In this document: piece after piece, positions 1 to 7,504 of the stretch
Position numbering within the stretch: position 1 is the stretch's first letter
How the letters are laid out: the number at the start of each line of letters is the position of its first letter
NCBI GenBank assembly: GCA_028565635.1
Contig: JAOXYB010056245.1
Coordinates: forward strand, 1-11,115
DNA length: 11,115 nucleotides
Direction of reading: 5' to 3'
Source of the DNA: Phoronis ovalis
Lineage: Eukaryota > Phoronida > Phoronidae
Translations under genes and position numbers: made by a program
The notes under the pieces: generated by a model
Databases searched by the model: none
What the model was told of the DNA's origin: nothing
Seen by the model: the letters and a program-made list of their open reading frames with translations, nothing else

Positions 1-967
1 CAAGCGCTTGCCTGGAAAATCATGATTTCACGCGCTCTTAACTGGGAGCAGGGAGCATTTGCCATTTTTAAGTGGGAACATTGTACCTTGGGGGGTACCC
101 CCTACCCCCCTCATCTGTGCTCCAGGTAGGTTGTGAAATGAAACTGTTAAAGAAGCCAATAAACATTCCTTGAATAAAGACTAATAACCAAAAAATCAAC
201 CTAAACAAGACCAAAACTAAAAAACTAACCATTTTTCTCATAACTGCTGATTTTCATACTTAAATGCGTAACACGCGTTGCGCACTTATCTTCGAAAAAG
301 TAACGAGTATGCGTGCCTAGGCCACTTTATATCTGAGGGCCCCAGGGAATTTGTTAACTGTTTTAATAGTTAACAAAGTGCTTTGAATATCATCCTTTCA
401 TCCAACGTGAGACGTTAAGACAAGGATAGGAACTGCCCCTTCCCTACCTTATTTATGCCGATAATCCGAGACGGATATAATAGAGGTTTAGAAATAGCTC
501 CCGTGTACAGCCATTCTTGTTATATAGAGAAATTTACATATCAAATACTGGTAGCGGGGTTATGTTATTCTTTGGAAGAATTGCGCGGATGTCAAACAAA
601 AAGACGCTATATGTGACAGCATCATTTTTCACTCGTGAAAACCGAAATAATTAGTTACCACTTTCACTAGACGCATCATTACTCATGTAACATTCCCTCT
701 TATTTTTGCGTCAGAATTGTATCCAGTTGTTTGTCGAATGAACAAAAAATAAATTAAAAAAATAAGGTTCATGTCGTTAGCCACAGCAGCCTGTGATTTT
801 TCAAATATTCCACATCAGGTTCAGTCATAGTTTGTGCTTGTGATACCCGGCTTGTGACAAGGTTAGGAGTCTTCTTAAATCTACATGTATGTATCCAAGT
901 CTTACAATTTTTCATTATAATATATTTCTTTGTAATTTAATTATGCATAAATACATTTCTATTTTAG
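1..967. other. Upstream intron or 5' flank, no exon recognised
   Basis: No coding exon is supportable here. The exon at 968 starts in phase 1 from an AG acceptor, so this stretch must include the end of an intron. It contains a 12-bp perfect GC palindrome (91-102) within a G/C-run, a 9-bp perfect inverted repeat with an 8-base loop (351-359 with 368-376, TTGTTAACT arms), and part of a diverged dispersed repeat (247-285). No signal-peptide exon was found. Confidence 0.6.
247..285 (+). repeat. Diverged dispersed repeat, copy 1
   Basis: This 39-base stretch matches 5537-5575 at 29 of 39 positions without gaps, including a shared TTAAA-GCGTAAC core. The A-rich sequence before each copy (about 219-246 and 5500-5536) is also loosely similar. 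The family is not identified. Confidence 0.45.
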
Positions 968-1147
968 AAAAACTATGCGATAATATAACTGTTGGATACG
1001 CAGCAGTGAAGTATGAAGCGAACCCAGCAAGTGAAGTGGCGACAATTATCTGTGTAACGGGATATCATTTACCAGATCAGAAAAAACAAGTCGTAGTTAC
1101 TTGTGAAAAAGGTGCTTGGTACCCGGTATTACCTAGAGAATGTAAAG
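968..1147 (+). CDS. CCP/sushi domain exon 1
   Basis: A complete complement control protein (sushi) module in a single 180-nt phase 1-1 exon. CCP modules are extracellular beta-sandwich domains held by two disulfides (Cys1-Cys3, Cys2-Cys4) and usually mediate protein binding. The four cysteines occur in LCDN, IICV, VTCEKG and PREC, spaced 24, 16 and 12 residues apart, with GY after Cys2 and the conserved Trp (GAWYP) between Cys3 and Cys4. The acceptor is ttctattttag at 967 and the donor is AAAG|gtcggt. The first codon is completed by one base from an exon outside the window. There is one NIT sequon just after Cys1. An ATG-initiated open frame from 889 runs through the acceptor but lacks a convincing signal peptide, so the splice-acceptor start is preferred. 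Confidence 0.85.
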
Positions 1148-1766
1148 GTCGGTTTGCAAAACAGAACACCTCTTTCTGCTATTAAGGATTATTCCATCGA
1201 ACAAATACATTAACGTTTGTCATTTCAACTAAGGTACAGCTCAAAAACAAGTTTGCGGAGGATATGCCTCGGATCAGTTTAATTACACTAATATATACAC
1301 ATGTAGATTAAACTAGAAACAATTTGTCGAGAGAGTTGGCTGTTAACTAGGTATTTTTGTGTGTATGACGGCACGGGAGTTCCAAGTGACTTTTGGAGTA
1401 GTCAAAGTTGAATTTCGATAGACATACTGTAGAGTATCAAGCGTATAATTATTTGAAATCAGATGGTAAAGATTGCATATTCTTGGACGGTTGATCACTT
1501 TAACTGTAACTTGCTATAGTAAGTTTCGTGACGTTCGGCTAAACGCCTTACCCGTCAGAATTAAGTTGTCTGAGGCGTTGACCCGTGCGTAGCGCGAACT
1601 GTTAGTTAAGTTCAATGATCACCTTTGTCTGACATTTGTCGAAATAATTAACGTGTATGCAGTTTATCCTTTGTTTCATCATATTTTATTTGTTGCTATG
1701 TATGTTAAACTATCGCGCTATCCTTCAAGACATATAAGATTTGTAAAGTTAATGCTTACAGCATAA

Positions 1767-1838
1767 TGAACAGTGGCACAATGGATAAAAGTATTTTATT
1801 ACCGTGCACGACGGCCGTCAGTTCAAATCCAACCAGAA
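1767..1838 (+). mobile_element. tRNA-like sequence, probable SINE relic
   Basis: A sequence matching the RNA polymerase III A box (TGGCACAATGGA, 1774-1785) is followed 35 bases later by a B-box-like AGTTCAAATCC (1820-1830). This is the order and spacing of a tRNA gene. The A-box region resembles Arg-type tRNAs (GGC-CAATGGATAA). The acceptor ends do not pair and the T stem has two mismatches, so a working tRNA is unlikely; a tRNA-derived SINE head or tRNA pseudogene is more likely. No clear tail or target-site duplication was found. Confidence 0.4.
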
Positions 1839-2411
1839 TTGTAGCTCATATCATTTTTTATCACTTTCTCTTTTTTATAATTTTTTGCTTTGGCATTCTT
1901 TATCTTACGATTTATAAACTGTTTAGCTTTTTAAAGGTATTCGTTATCAGCACCAAAAAGTTTTGTCAATAGTGACATAACGTCAACTTTTGGACATTCA
2001 GCAATTACTACGAAAAAGAACTTCATTTTTAAAAAAAAAATGCCATCCAGAAATTGTGGTGGTTATATTTTGTGTTCTTTTTTACGTTGCCACCACACGA
2101 ACACAGGACAAAGGAAAGCAAAAACCGCTCAGTAATACACTTTAAGGACTTCAGAGCTATAGCCAGATGAAGCTAAAATACACCTGTTCTGATATGTATC
2201 TATTCTTTATTTCTGAAGTCTAAACAATTATTTTATCTTTGTTGCTTCAAAGGCATTAAAAATATCCTTGGTAGCTTCAACTCTATGTAGGTGTTCCAAT
2301 ATAGAATAAAATTTTCTATATTACTAATTTTCGCCTGCCTATGATTTCAGGTACGGTGTGGCATTTATGTTTACGCATTTATCCTGTGCATAACACTTAC
2401 AAGAAATATGC

Positions 2412-2496
2412 GTGTGTGTGTGTATGTGTGTGTATGTGTGTGTGTATGTGTGTGTGTATGTGTGTGTGTATGTGTGTGTGTGTGTATGTGTGTGTG
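2412..2496. repeat. TG/TATG microsatellite
   Basis: About 85 bases of alternating TG interrupted regularly by TA, giving a higher-order pattern of TATG plus several TG. It lies in the intron 38 bases before the second CCP exon. Confidence 0.95.
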
Positions 2497-2534
2497 ATTA
2501 AGAGCTAAAACTTGTACAATACTATTATTTGTAG

Positions 2535-2705
2535 CTGTTGATTGTGGAACACTTAAAGCTCCTGAGAATGGTAACGTGACAACCTTTGGGAATCTCTATG
2601 ACTCACCTCCAGCAATTATCCAATGCAAGCCAGGATACAAAGTGCAAGACGGGAAACCTAGTTGTATGGCTGATGGAAGATGGTACCCTAAACCAACGTG
2701 CACAG
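2535..2705 (+). CDS. CCP/sushi domain exon 2
   Basis: The second complete sushi module, residues 61-117 of the visible product, in a 171-nt phase 1-1 exon. It begins with the typical VDCG and ends PKPTCTG. Four cysteines lie in VDCG, IQCK, SCMA and PTCT, spaced 26, 12 and 11 residues apart. The signature PENG after Cys1, PGY after Cys2 and GRWYP between Cys3 and Cys4 are all present, making this the most canonical domain of the gene. The acceptor is atttgtag at 2534 with a poor pyrimidine tract; the donor is ACAG|gtattc. An NVT sequon lies between Cys1 and Cys2. Two consecutive CCPs can form an extended stalk or a ligand-binding pair; which applies here cannot be told. Confidence 0.92.
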
Positions 2706-3717
2706 GTATTCATTAGAATAAATATCACATGATTTTAAAAATATAAGTCTTGCCGATTTCAACAGGTACTGGTAATTCGCGTCTTTACAATAATGGCTGG
2801 ACGGTAGCAAATGGAGAACAATCTGAACGCATGATGAATAAGTTTTAATCTAACCATTAAAATCTTTATGAAGATTATATCAACTATTACTGAGAATCTT
2901 ATTATGATTTTTAGTGCTGTTAGAAATGTCCCTGGTATGGTTTCCTTATACGTGTTGCTTCCATGTACTGCCAAAATACATGTAGAAATATGTTTTAGCG
3001 TAATGAAATATTTGTAATATTGAAAGATTAAAAAAAATCTTCATGTTTGGATATTTATGTATTAATAATCGGACACGGCCATGAGTTAAAAAAATAATAA
3101 TGGTTAAATTCTAACAATTTAGCCTCTGAAGCTGAATTGCTTTTAAACAATTAAAATGATATTAAAATGCTTAGTAACTACTAAGCGCCTTCAAAAACAA
3201 TTAGATACGAACATATTATCACCTACATGTACACCTGTACGGTAGCCGTTTGAGACCTGAGATTATTTTAACCTGAGCAGACTCTAGGACTCTATTATTT
3301 GATATTTAGATGATACTTGCTGTATATTGCTGCATGTACATAGGTAATAAAATAGTAACCTAAGTCACTATGGCCTAAGTACACCGTACCGTAGCACGAG
3401 GCTTTATTGACACCACATGCGAATATAGTACCGACATATTAATTCACGTATTCTTTTTCTTTTTTGGGACCGCGTGGCGTTTTAATTTTGGGTGTTTTGT
3501 AATGTCAACATGTTGTACCTGTTTTTTTTTACGTACAGTACATGTAAATTCCACCTGATGAAATTGTTTGATTTATTACTGTTTGTAACGAGATACGACC
3601 CCGTGAAAACGTTATTTGTTACGTCTTAAATAGCTACATAGTACATCAAAGGCATTTTACCACACACACTACGATACCACGGAGGTCGCACTTATTAGTT
3701 ACAAATTGTAGTATACT

Positions 3718-3754
3718 CATACATACATACATACATACATACATACATACATAC
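3718..3754. repeat. CATA tetranucleotide microsatellite
   Basis: About nine uninterrupted CATA units. The paralogous position in the second duplicated unit (6233-6257) is instead an ACATGT array, so the same spot expanded with different motifs after the duplication. Confidence 0.95.
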
Positions 3755-3802
3755 ACGTAGTTACAGTAACTCAAGCAGGATTGTTTGTCTACTTTTCTAG
3801 TA

Positions 3803-4223
3803 TAGTCCTAGCTTTTTGATCCTACTACCGTAGGGACACATAAAAACACTCAACGTCTGTCAAAAAAATTAATAAATTTAAACCAAAATTGTTGTCTTGT
3901 TTGTCTTTGATACTCCTTCTTAATTGTGTTATCTGCCACTTGAAACTTGATTAATATTCCTCAAGTGACTTTAGAATACAAGATGGAAATTTCGCATTGG
4001 TCTGAGTGGAAATGGATTTGTACTCAAAAGTCACCTTGAGGCGGAAGTATTAATCAACCTACAAGTGGCAGATAACAAAGAAGGAGTATCAGAGACAAAC
4101 AAGGTTCAAATTTCTTATTTTTTTTGACACACGGTGAGTAATTTTGCAAGAGGCTAACTTCTACTGGTTTTAAAACTATCTGGGCCATGACCCTACCGTA
4201 GTAGGGTCATGAAGCCAGGACTA
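3803..4223. mobile_element. Fold-back MITE-like DNA element with 33-bp TIRs
   Basis: A 421-bp non-coding element whose outer 33 bp form terminal inverted repeats (3803-3835 and 4191-4223) pairing at 28 of 33 positions, starting TAGTCCT. The interior is also a long imperfect palindrome: about 3850-3980 pairs with about 4019-4140 (GTTTGTCTTTGATACTCC, TTATCTGCCACTTG and TTGATTAAT all recur inverted), leaving a loop of about 38 bases. Flanking 9-bp direct repeats, tttctagta (3794-3802) and cttctagta (4224-4232), differ at one base and look like a target-site duplication. The paralogous site in unit 2 (about 6288-6310) has a single cttctagta and no element. A 9-bp duplication would fit Mutator-like elements; 8 bp (hAT) is not excluded. 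It encodes no transposase. Confidence 0.8.
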
Positions 4224-4331
4224 CTTCTAGTATAGGTTAGTACTCAGTCTCTCTATCATGAATCCTCATTTCATCTCGTTATAATGGAATGTGTGTGAAG
4301 TGAATGAAACACTGTTCTTTTCTTTTGTCAG

Positions 4332-4454
4332 AAAACAAATGTGTCGCGGAATGCAAGGTAAAAGATAATAAAATATGCGATAAAACGCAAGATCCAGCAG
4401 TGTGTATCTGTAAAAAAGGTTTCGAGAAAAGTGAAGCAGAGGAAACATGTGTTG
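4332..4454 (+). CDS. EGF-like domain exon A1
   Basis: An EGF-like module (residues 118-158), 123 nt, phase 1-1. Six cysteines fit the EGF order: C-x3-C-x7-C-x8-C-x-C-x12-C, with the CIC pair followed by KKGF, equivalent to the C-x-C-x-x-G-F/Y signature. Such domains are extracellular and carry three disulfides. The short C1-C2 spacing is unusual. No Ca-binding D-x-D/N-E motif precedes Cys1 and no Asp/Asn hydroxylation consensus is present, so calcium binding is not predicted. The acceptor is a strong ttcttttcttttgtcag and the donor TTG|gtaaga. It is the partner of exon A2 (6430-6543); the two differ at 19 bases, 13 of them replacement changes, plus three codon indels, with all cysteines kept. 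Confidence 0.85.
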
Positions 4455-4745
4455 GTAAGAATAAGAATAGACTCCTTAAAACACTTTATTGTACTGTATC
4501 GATTATAAACTTTTTGTTTAATAATTTTACTTTTTAACTAATAATAATATATTGCCGTATAAGGAAATAAGGGAACGATAGAAATTATGTCGTTTTCCCG
4601 ATTACAGCTCGATCTTTCTGGCTGATGCAATGACCCTTGGTGGGTATACGAAAAATGATGATATAATATGTCTCTAAAAATGACCAGTTCTTCTTAATCC
4701 ATGCTTCTTTGTTTAATGAAAACAGTGTTCTTCTTCTTTTGTCAG
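4455..4745 (+). other. Short intron A1-B1 (291 nt)
   Basis: Phase 1 intron, gtaaga to cttttgtcag. Both ends are near-identical to the intron at 6544-6784, which shows that they descend from one duplicated intron. Confidence 0.8.
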
Positions 4746-4865
4746 CAATAACATGTCTCCCAGGATGCAACGATAAAGATAATAAAGTATGCGATAAAAC
4801 GGCAGGTAAACCTTCTTGTGTCTGCAAACATGGATTCAAGAAAGATAAACAGGCAAATTGTGTTG
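4746..4865 (+). CDS. EGF-like domain exon B1
   Basis: The second EGF-like module (residues 159-198), 120 nt, phase 1-1. Cysteines lie in ITCLPGC, KVCDK, SCVCK and NCVG, spaced 3, 7, 8, 1 and 11 residues apart. The stretch CDKTAG-PSCVCKHGF resembles the classical EGF half C-x-N-T-x-G-S-Y-x-C-x-C-x-x-G-F. The acceptor is tcttcttcttttgtcag and the donor TTG|gtaaga. B-type exons differ from A-type in the ITC-PGCND opening and KPSCVCK-GF core. The closest relative is B2 (6785-6913), with 11 base differences (9 replacement, 2 silent) and a three-codon insertion in B2. The reading frame stays open past the donor to 5074, but that extension has no domain and is intronic. Confidence 0.85.
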
Positions 4866-5536
4866 GTAAGAACAGCAGTGGAATCTTAACATTTTATCAG
4901 TCATACCATCTTCTCTTTAGTTCTCGCAGTATAGTGACAATAACGCCGGCAATAACGCGAATGTTAATCGTAATCGTATTGTTATATCCTTTTAGCACTT
5001 TCTGGATGTTGTTTTGGGCTTTAGAACAGGGTAGCCGTACAAAGAAGGTTGTATGTACATTACGTGTAAAATAAGTTCCAAGATTTTATTTGATGAGACG
5101 ACATTACATCATCGATTACATTATGTTAGATAACCTAACATTATAATTAACTATTTTTATTGAATTTTCACTTTTAAAGAGTTATGAAATATAATATCTC
5201 TTTGGTATATAATTATCCTATTCAAAGAACCGTTATTCCCGACCAGTATTCTTATCTGGGGGCAACTCGAATAAAATGTGGTAATCATGTTTGTTTATGG
5301 CCTAAAAAGCCTCTAAACTGGTGATTTTTCAAATTGGTATCCTAAGAATGAAGAAAACGAATAGCAAGACTAAGTTAGTGCCCTATACAAAAACGGAAAT
5401 TTTTCGACCAGAAAAAACAAAGCACTGAAGACTCTCACCGCGGAAATTGGACCCTAAGCAAGACTTCTCGTGCAAAGCAGACTCTAACCAACACAAGTGT
5501 TAAAAACGTAACCATACTGTTTTTTGGTCAAAATCG

Positions 5537-5575
5537 CTGAATTTCTATCTTAAACGCGTAACGCGAGTTCTGTAC
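5537..5575 (+). repeat. Diverged dispersed repeat, copy 2
   Basis: Matches 247-285 at 29 of 39 positions in the same orientation. It directly abuts the TIR element starting about 5577, which may therefore have inserted next to or into this older repeat. Confidence 0.45.
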
Positions 5576-5576
5576 C

Positions 5577-5712
5577 TGGGATGGGTTTCCCGAAGCTAAT
5601 TTACGATGGGCGTCTTGTCGTAAAGTCTAATCGTATGTAGTCTAAATTTAATCATGAATGTATCGTAAAGTTAGACTTAATATGCGATAAGTTTTGAGAA
5701 ACCGACCCCCGG
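5577..5712. mobile_element. Small TIR element with TTTCCC-type ends
   Basis: About 136 bp with imperfect terminal inverted repeats: GGGATGGGTTTCCCGAAGC near the left end and GTTTTGAGAAACCGACCCC near the right end. Inside, variants of TCGTAAAGTCTAATCG and TCGTAAAGTTAGACTTA recur. Short elements with GGGTTTCC ends and internal TCGTAA repeats are very common in bivalve genomes, and this recall supports the MITE call. No coding capacity. Exact ends and target duplication are uncertain. Confidence 0.55.
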
Positions 5713-5952
5713 TCCTCAAATAAACACTATTTTCTCACGTTTTTTTTAACTAACATGATTACCCACATTTCATTTGATTAGTCTTTGGGGTTTGTATATG
5801 GCGCACGGGGTTTTCTTGAATCACAGGGATGTTAGACTAATTGAGTACTATGTAAATATGTTGTTTTAATATGGAAGGTAAAAAGAATGTGATACAAATC
5901 AGCTACAACCATTTCAATGAGTCTTAGAAATAGATATACCGCAGAAAATGGT

Positions 5953-6080
5953 AGCAAAATGTGCTCTGATAAGAACAATACCAGACTATTAACATTATTA
6001 TTTTTGTTATCGATCCATTACTAAAATCATCCTACACTGTTTCTTCAAAAGTGGATTGAAATGAAAGGATAGAAGTTGCT
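5953..6080 (+). pseudogene. Probable decayed A-type EGF exon 3' end plus intron
   Basis: AGCAAAATGTGCTCTGATAAGAAC (given in pieces: AGCAAAATGTG, CTCTGATAAGAAC) aligns with the ends of the functional EGF exons, for example GGCAAAATGT-ATTGGTAAGAAC at 6899-6919. The donor GT is replaced by GA. The homology continues into the following intron: AGACTATTAA, TTATCGAT and GAAATGAAAGGATAGAA correspond to AGACTCCTTAA, GTATCGAT and GAAATAAGGGAACGATAGAA after exon A1. The upstream cysteine-coding part is not recognisable. Read as a third, eroded copy of the A exon between B1 and A2. Confidence 0.45.
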
Positions 6081-6232
6081 TAAAATAAACGTGGATTGTT
6101 TATACATGTATTGCGAGATCCATCCATCTAGCATAGCTTTCAGAAAGCGGTCAAAAATTTATGAATGTATGATTTAACAAAGAAATAAAAGATCTTGAAT
6201 TAAATTGTAAGGCTGTTAATTGCTAAATACAT

Positions 6233-6257
6233 ACATGTACATGTACATGTACATGTA
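6233..6257. repeat. ACATGT microsatellite
   Basis: About four copies of the palindromic hexamer ACATGT, at the position corresponding to the CATA array of unit 1. Confidence 0.9.
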
Positions 6258-6429
6258 GTTATAGTAACTCAAACAGGATTGTTTGTCTACTTCTAGTATA
6301 GCTAGGTTGGTACTCAGTCTCCCTATCATGCAAGTTATATTTTATTTTTGGAATTTCAGTTCACCTCGTTACAGTATAATGGAATATGTGTGAAGTGAAT
6401 GATAAATTGTAGTTCTTTTCTTTTGCCAG

Positions 6430-6543
6430 AAAATAAATGCAACCCAGAATGCAAGGAAGCAGATAATAAAATATGCAATAAAAAGCAGGATCCAGCGTGT
6501 ATCTGTAAACCAGGTTTCAAGAAAAGTGAGAAAAAATGTGTTG
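6430..6543 (+). CDS. EGF-like domain exon A2 (GC splice donor)
   Basis: The third EGF-like module (residues 199-236), 114 nt, phase 1-1. All six cysteines are kept: NKCNPEC, KICNK, ACICK and KCVG, with spacing 3, 7, 7, 1 and 10, three codons shorter than A1. The acceptor is ttcttttcttttgccag. The donor is TTG|gcaagaataag where A1 has TTG|gtaagaataag, so this intron is GC-AG unless the base is a sequencing error. GC-AG introns are a known minor spliceosome-compatible class, and the rest of the donor (GCAAGA) is close to their consensus. If the intron were retained, the frame would end at a TAG at 6576-6578, 11 codons past the last complete EGF residue, giving a soluble truncated product. Confidence 0.8.
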
Positions 6544-6784
6544 GCAAGAATAAGAATAGACTGCTTAAAACACTTTAGTGCATTGTATCGGTTATAAACT
6601 TTCTCTTTAATAATTGTTCCCTTATTGCCATATACGATAGCATGATTTTTCTAGAGGATGCAGTGCCGAACAGCTGGTGGGCATACGAAAAACTGATGAT
6701 ATAATGTATCTCTGATAATGACCAGTTCTTCTTAATCCATGCTTCTTTGTTTAATTGAAAACATTGTTCTTCTTCTTTTGTCAG

Positions 6785-6913
6785 AAATAACATGTGTCCC
6801 AGGATGCAACGATACAGATAATAAAGTATGCAATAAAACAGCAGATAAACCTTCTTGTGTTTGCAAACGTGGATTCACGAAAGATACTAAAAATAAACAG
6901 GCAAAATGTATTG
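6785..6913 (+). CDS. EGF-like domain exon B2
   Basis: The fourth EGF-like module (residues 237-279), 129 nt, phase 1-1. Six cysteines lie in ITCVPGC, KVCNK, SCVCK and KCIG; spacing is 3, 7, 8, 1 and 14. The last loop is three residues longer than in B1 owing to a TKN-type insertion in KDTKNKQ. An NKT sequon follows Cys3. The acceptor is cttcttcttttgtcag, the donor TTG|gtaaga. Its phase 1 donor can join either the truncated EGF exon at 7019 (105-nt intron) or the membrane exon at 7719 (805-nt intron); both joins keep the frame. Confidence 0.85.
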
Positions 6914-7018
6914 GTAAGAACGAAAAAATGATGATATAATATATCTCTGAAAATAATCAATTCTTCTTAATCTATGCATATTTGTTTAAATGAAAACAGT
7001 GTTCTTCTCTTTCGTCAG

Positions 7019-7212
7019 ATATGAAATGTGTCCCAGAATGCAATGAAGCAGATAATAAAGTATGCAATAAAACGACAGTTACAGAATTTTACAGAATTCT
7101 AAGGGTTGTCATAGCAAGCAGAATAAACTATTTGCGTGCACTTGAGGGCACCACACTGAAACCCTTTCAATCCCAGCATCCTTTAGTTATGTACAATGCT
7201 TGTTTCTTTTAA
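7019..7212 (+). pseudogene. Truncated EGF exon (possible alternative terminal exon)
   Basis: It opens like a functional EGF exon: a good acceptor (ttcttctctttcgtcag), phase 1, and MKCVPECNEADNKVCNKT with Cys1 to Cys3. About 7078 the homology stops and Cys4, CxC and the GF signature are missing. The frame continues as about 46 unrelated residues to a TAA at 7210-7212. No good GT donor follows the EGF part. Two readings are possible. It may be a dead exon, broken by deletion or insertion and skipped so that B2 joins the membrane exon. Or it may be an alternative 3' terminal exon giving a secreted isoform without a membrane anchor; an ATTAAA polyadenylation-type hexamer at 7255-7260 would fit this. 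The breakpoint region holds a small tandem ACAGAATTTT/ACAGAATTCT. Confidence 0.5.
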
Positions 7213-7254
7213 ATCTGACTTTAGAAAAGTTTTTAACGGTAAAAATTTAACAAA

Positions 7255-7260
7255 ATTAAA
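7255..7260 (+). promoter_or_regulatory. Possible ATTAAA poly(A) signal
   Basis: An ATTAAA hexamer 43 bases after the TAA of the truncated EGF exon. It is the common variant of AATAAA, but in AT-rich DNA it is expected often by chance. It matters only if the 7019 exon is used as a terminal exon. Confidence 0.2.
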
Positions 7261-7504
7261 AAAAGGAGGGTATTTCTTAGATCAGCGAAAATAAGAATTT
7301 TCTTAGTTTTGGCTCAGCATGCGAATGATACGTCTTGTGAATGAATCGTGAGAGCGCACCCAGAACTACGTCATTGTTCATTCACAAAATGCGACATACT
7401 GGGATCGTTTGGGTCTGAGACTGGTGGCTTCACCAAGTGCATGCACATAGTCTATTGAGCAGACTGCGCGCGTAGCATATGGGAAGCTGCACCAGTAAAA
7501 AACT

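Larger units (their letters stand above)
1148..2534 (+). other. Intron between the CCP exons (1387 nt)
   Basis: Phase 1 intron from gtcggt to tttgtag. It holds a tRNA-like sequence (1767-1838), an A-run near 2031-2040 and a long TG/TATG microsatellite (2412-2496). No other exon or gene was found in it. Confidence 0.75.
2706..4331 (+). other. Intron between CCP2 and EGF1 (1626 nt)
   Basis: Phase 1 intron from gtattc to tttgtcag. The first kilobase (2706-3700) shows only AT-rich sequence with short palindromes and no recognisable gene. From 3718 it carries the left part of the duplicated EGF unit: a CATA microsatellite, a fold-back transposon (3803-4223) and about 110 bases of acceptor-side sequence shared with unit 2. 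Confidence 0.7.
3718..4865 (+). repeat. EGF cassette duplication, unit 1 (A1-B1)
   Basis: Direct repeat of the segment at about 6231-6913, covering microsatellite, intron, A-type EGF exon, short intron and B-type EGF exon. Shared non-coding landmarks include GTAACTCAA-CAGGATTGTTTGTCTAC, TACTCAGTCTC-CTATCATG and TGTGTGAAGTGAATGA. The first 60 bases of the intron after the A exon match at 53 of 60 positions, and about 100 bases before the B exon differ at only about five positions plus two 1-base indels. Unit 1 carries an extra 421-bp transposon. Confidence 0.85.
4866..6429 (+). other. Intron B1-A2 (1564 nt)
   Basis: Phase 1 intron from gtaaga to cttttgccag. It contains a diverged dispersed repeat (about 5500-5575), a small TIR element (5577-5712), a probable decayed A-type EGF exon end (5953-6080) and the left end of duplicated unit 2 from about 6231. 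About 4900-5390 shows only a short hairpin near 5119-5143. Confidence 0.7.
6231..6913 (+). repeat. EGF cassette duplication, unit 2 (A2-B2)
   Basis: The second copy of the segment described for 3718-4865, without the 421-bp transposon. It starts in an ACATGT microsatellite and runs through exons A2 and B2. Beyond B2, the next intron is only 105 nt to a third B-like acceptor (7018) and repeats the roughly 100 bases normally found before B exons. A deletion or unequal crossover therefore joined a B donor directly to a B acceptor region. Confidence 0.85.

Noticed and set aside
889-1185. ATG-started open frame through the first CCP exon as a first coding exon
   Set aside because: The 26 residues before the domain are not a convincing signal peptide, and a good phase 1 acceptor (ttctattttag) lies at 967, matching all other domain exons.
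1767-1838. Functional tRNA-Arg gene
   Set aside because: The acceptor ends do not pair and the T stem has mismatches, so only a relic or SINE head is supportable.
1766-1972. 68-codon open frame on the + strand
   Set aside because: It starts in the tRNA-like sequence and runs through low-complexity T-rich DNA; no domain or splice context.
2759-2974. 71-codon - strand open frame within an intron
   Set aside because: No domain, no splice partners and AT-rich composition; expected by chance.
3718-3756. CRISPR-like spaced repeat
   Set aside because: It is a plain CATA microsatellite without spacers, and the window is eukaryotic.
4266-6793. Several - strand open frames opposite or beside the EGF exons (4266-4448, 4585-4839, 6356-6547, 6575-6793)
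   Set aside because: They are antisense shadows of the EGF exons and their duplicated introns; similarity between them reflects the duplication, not a second gene.
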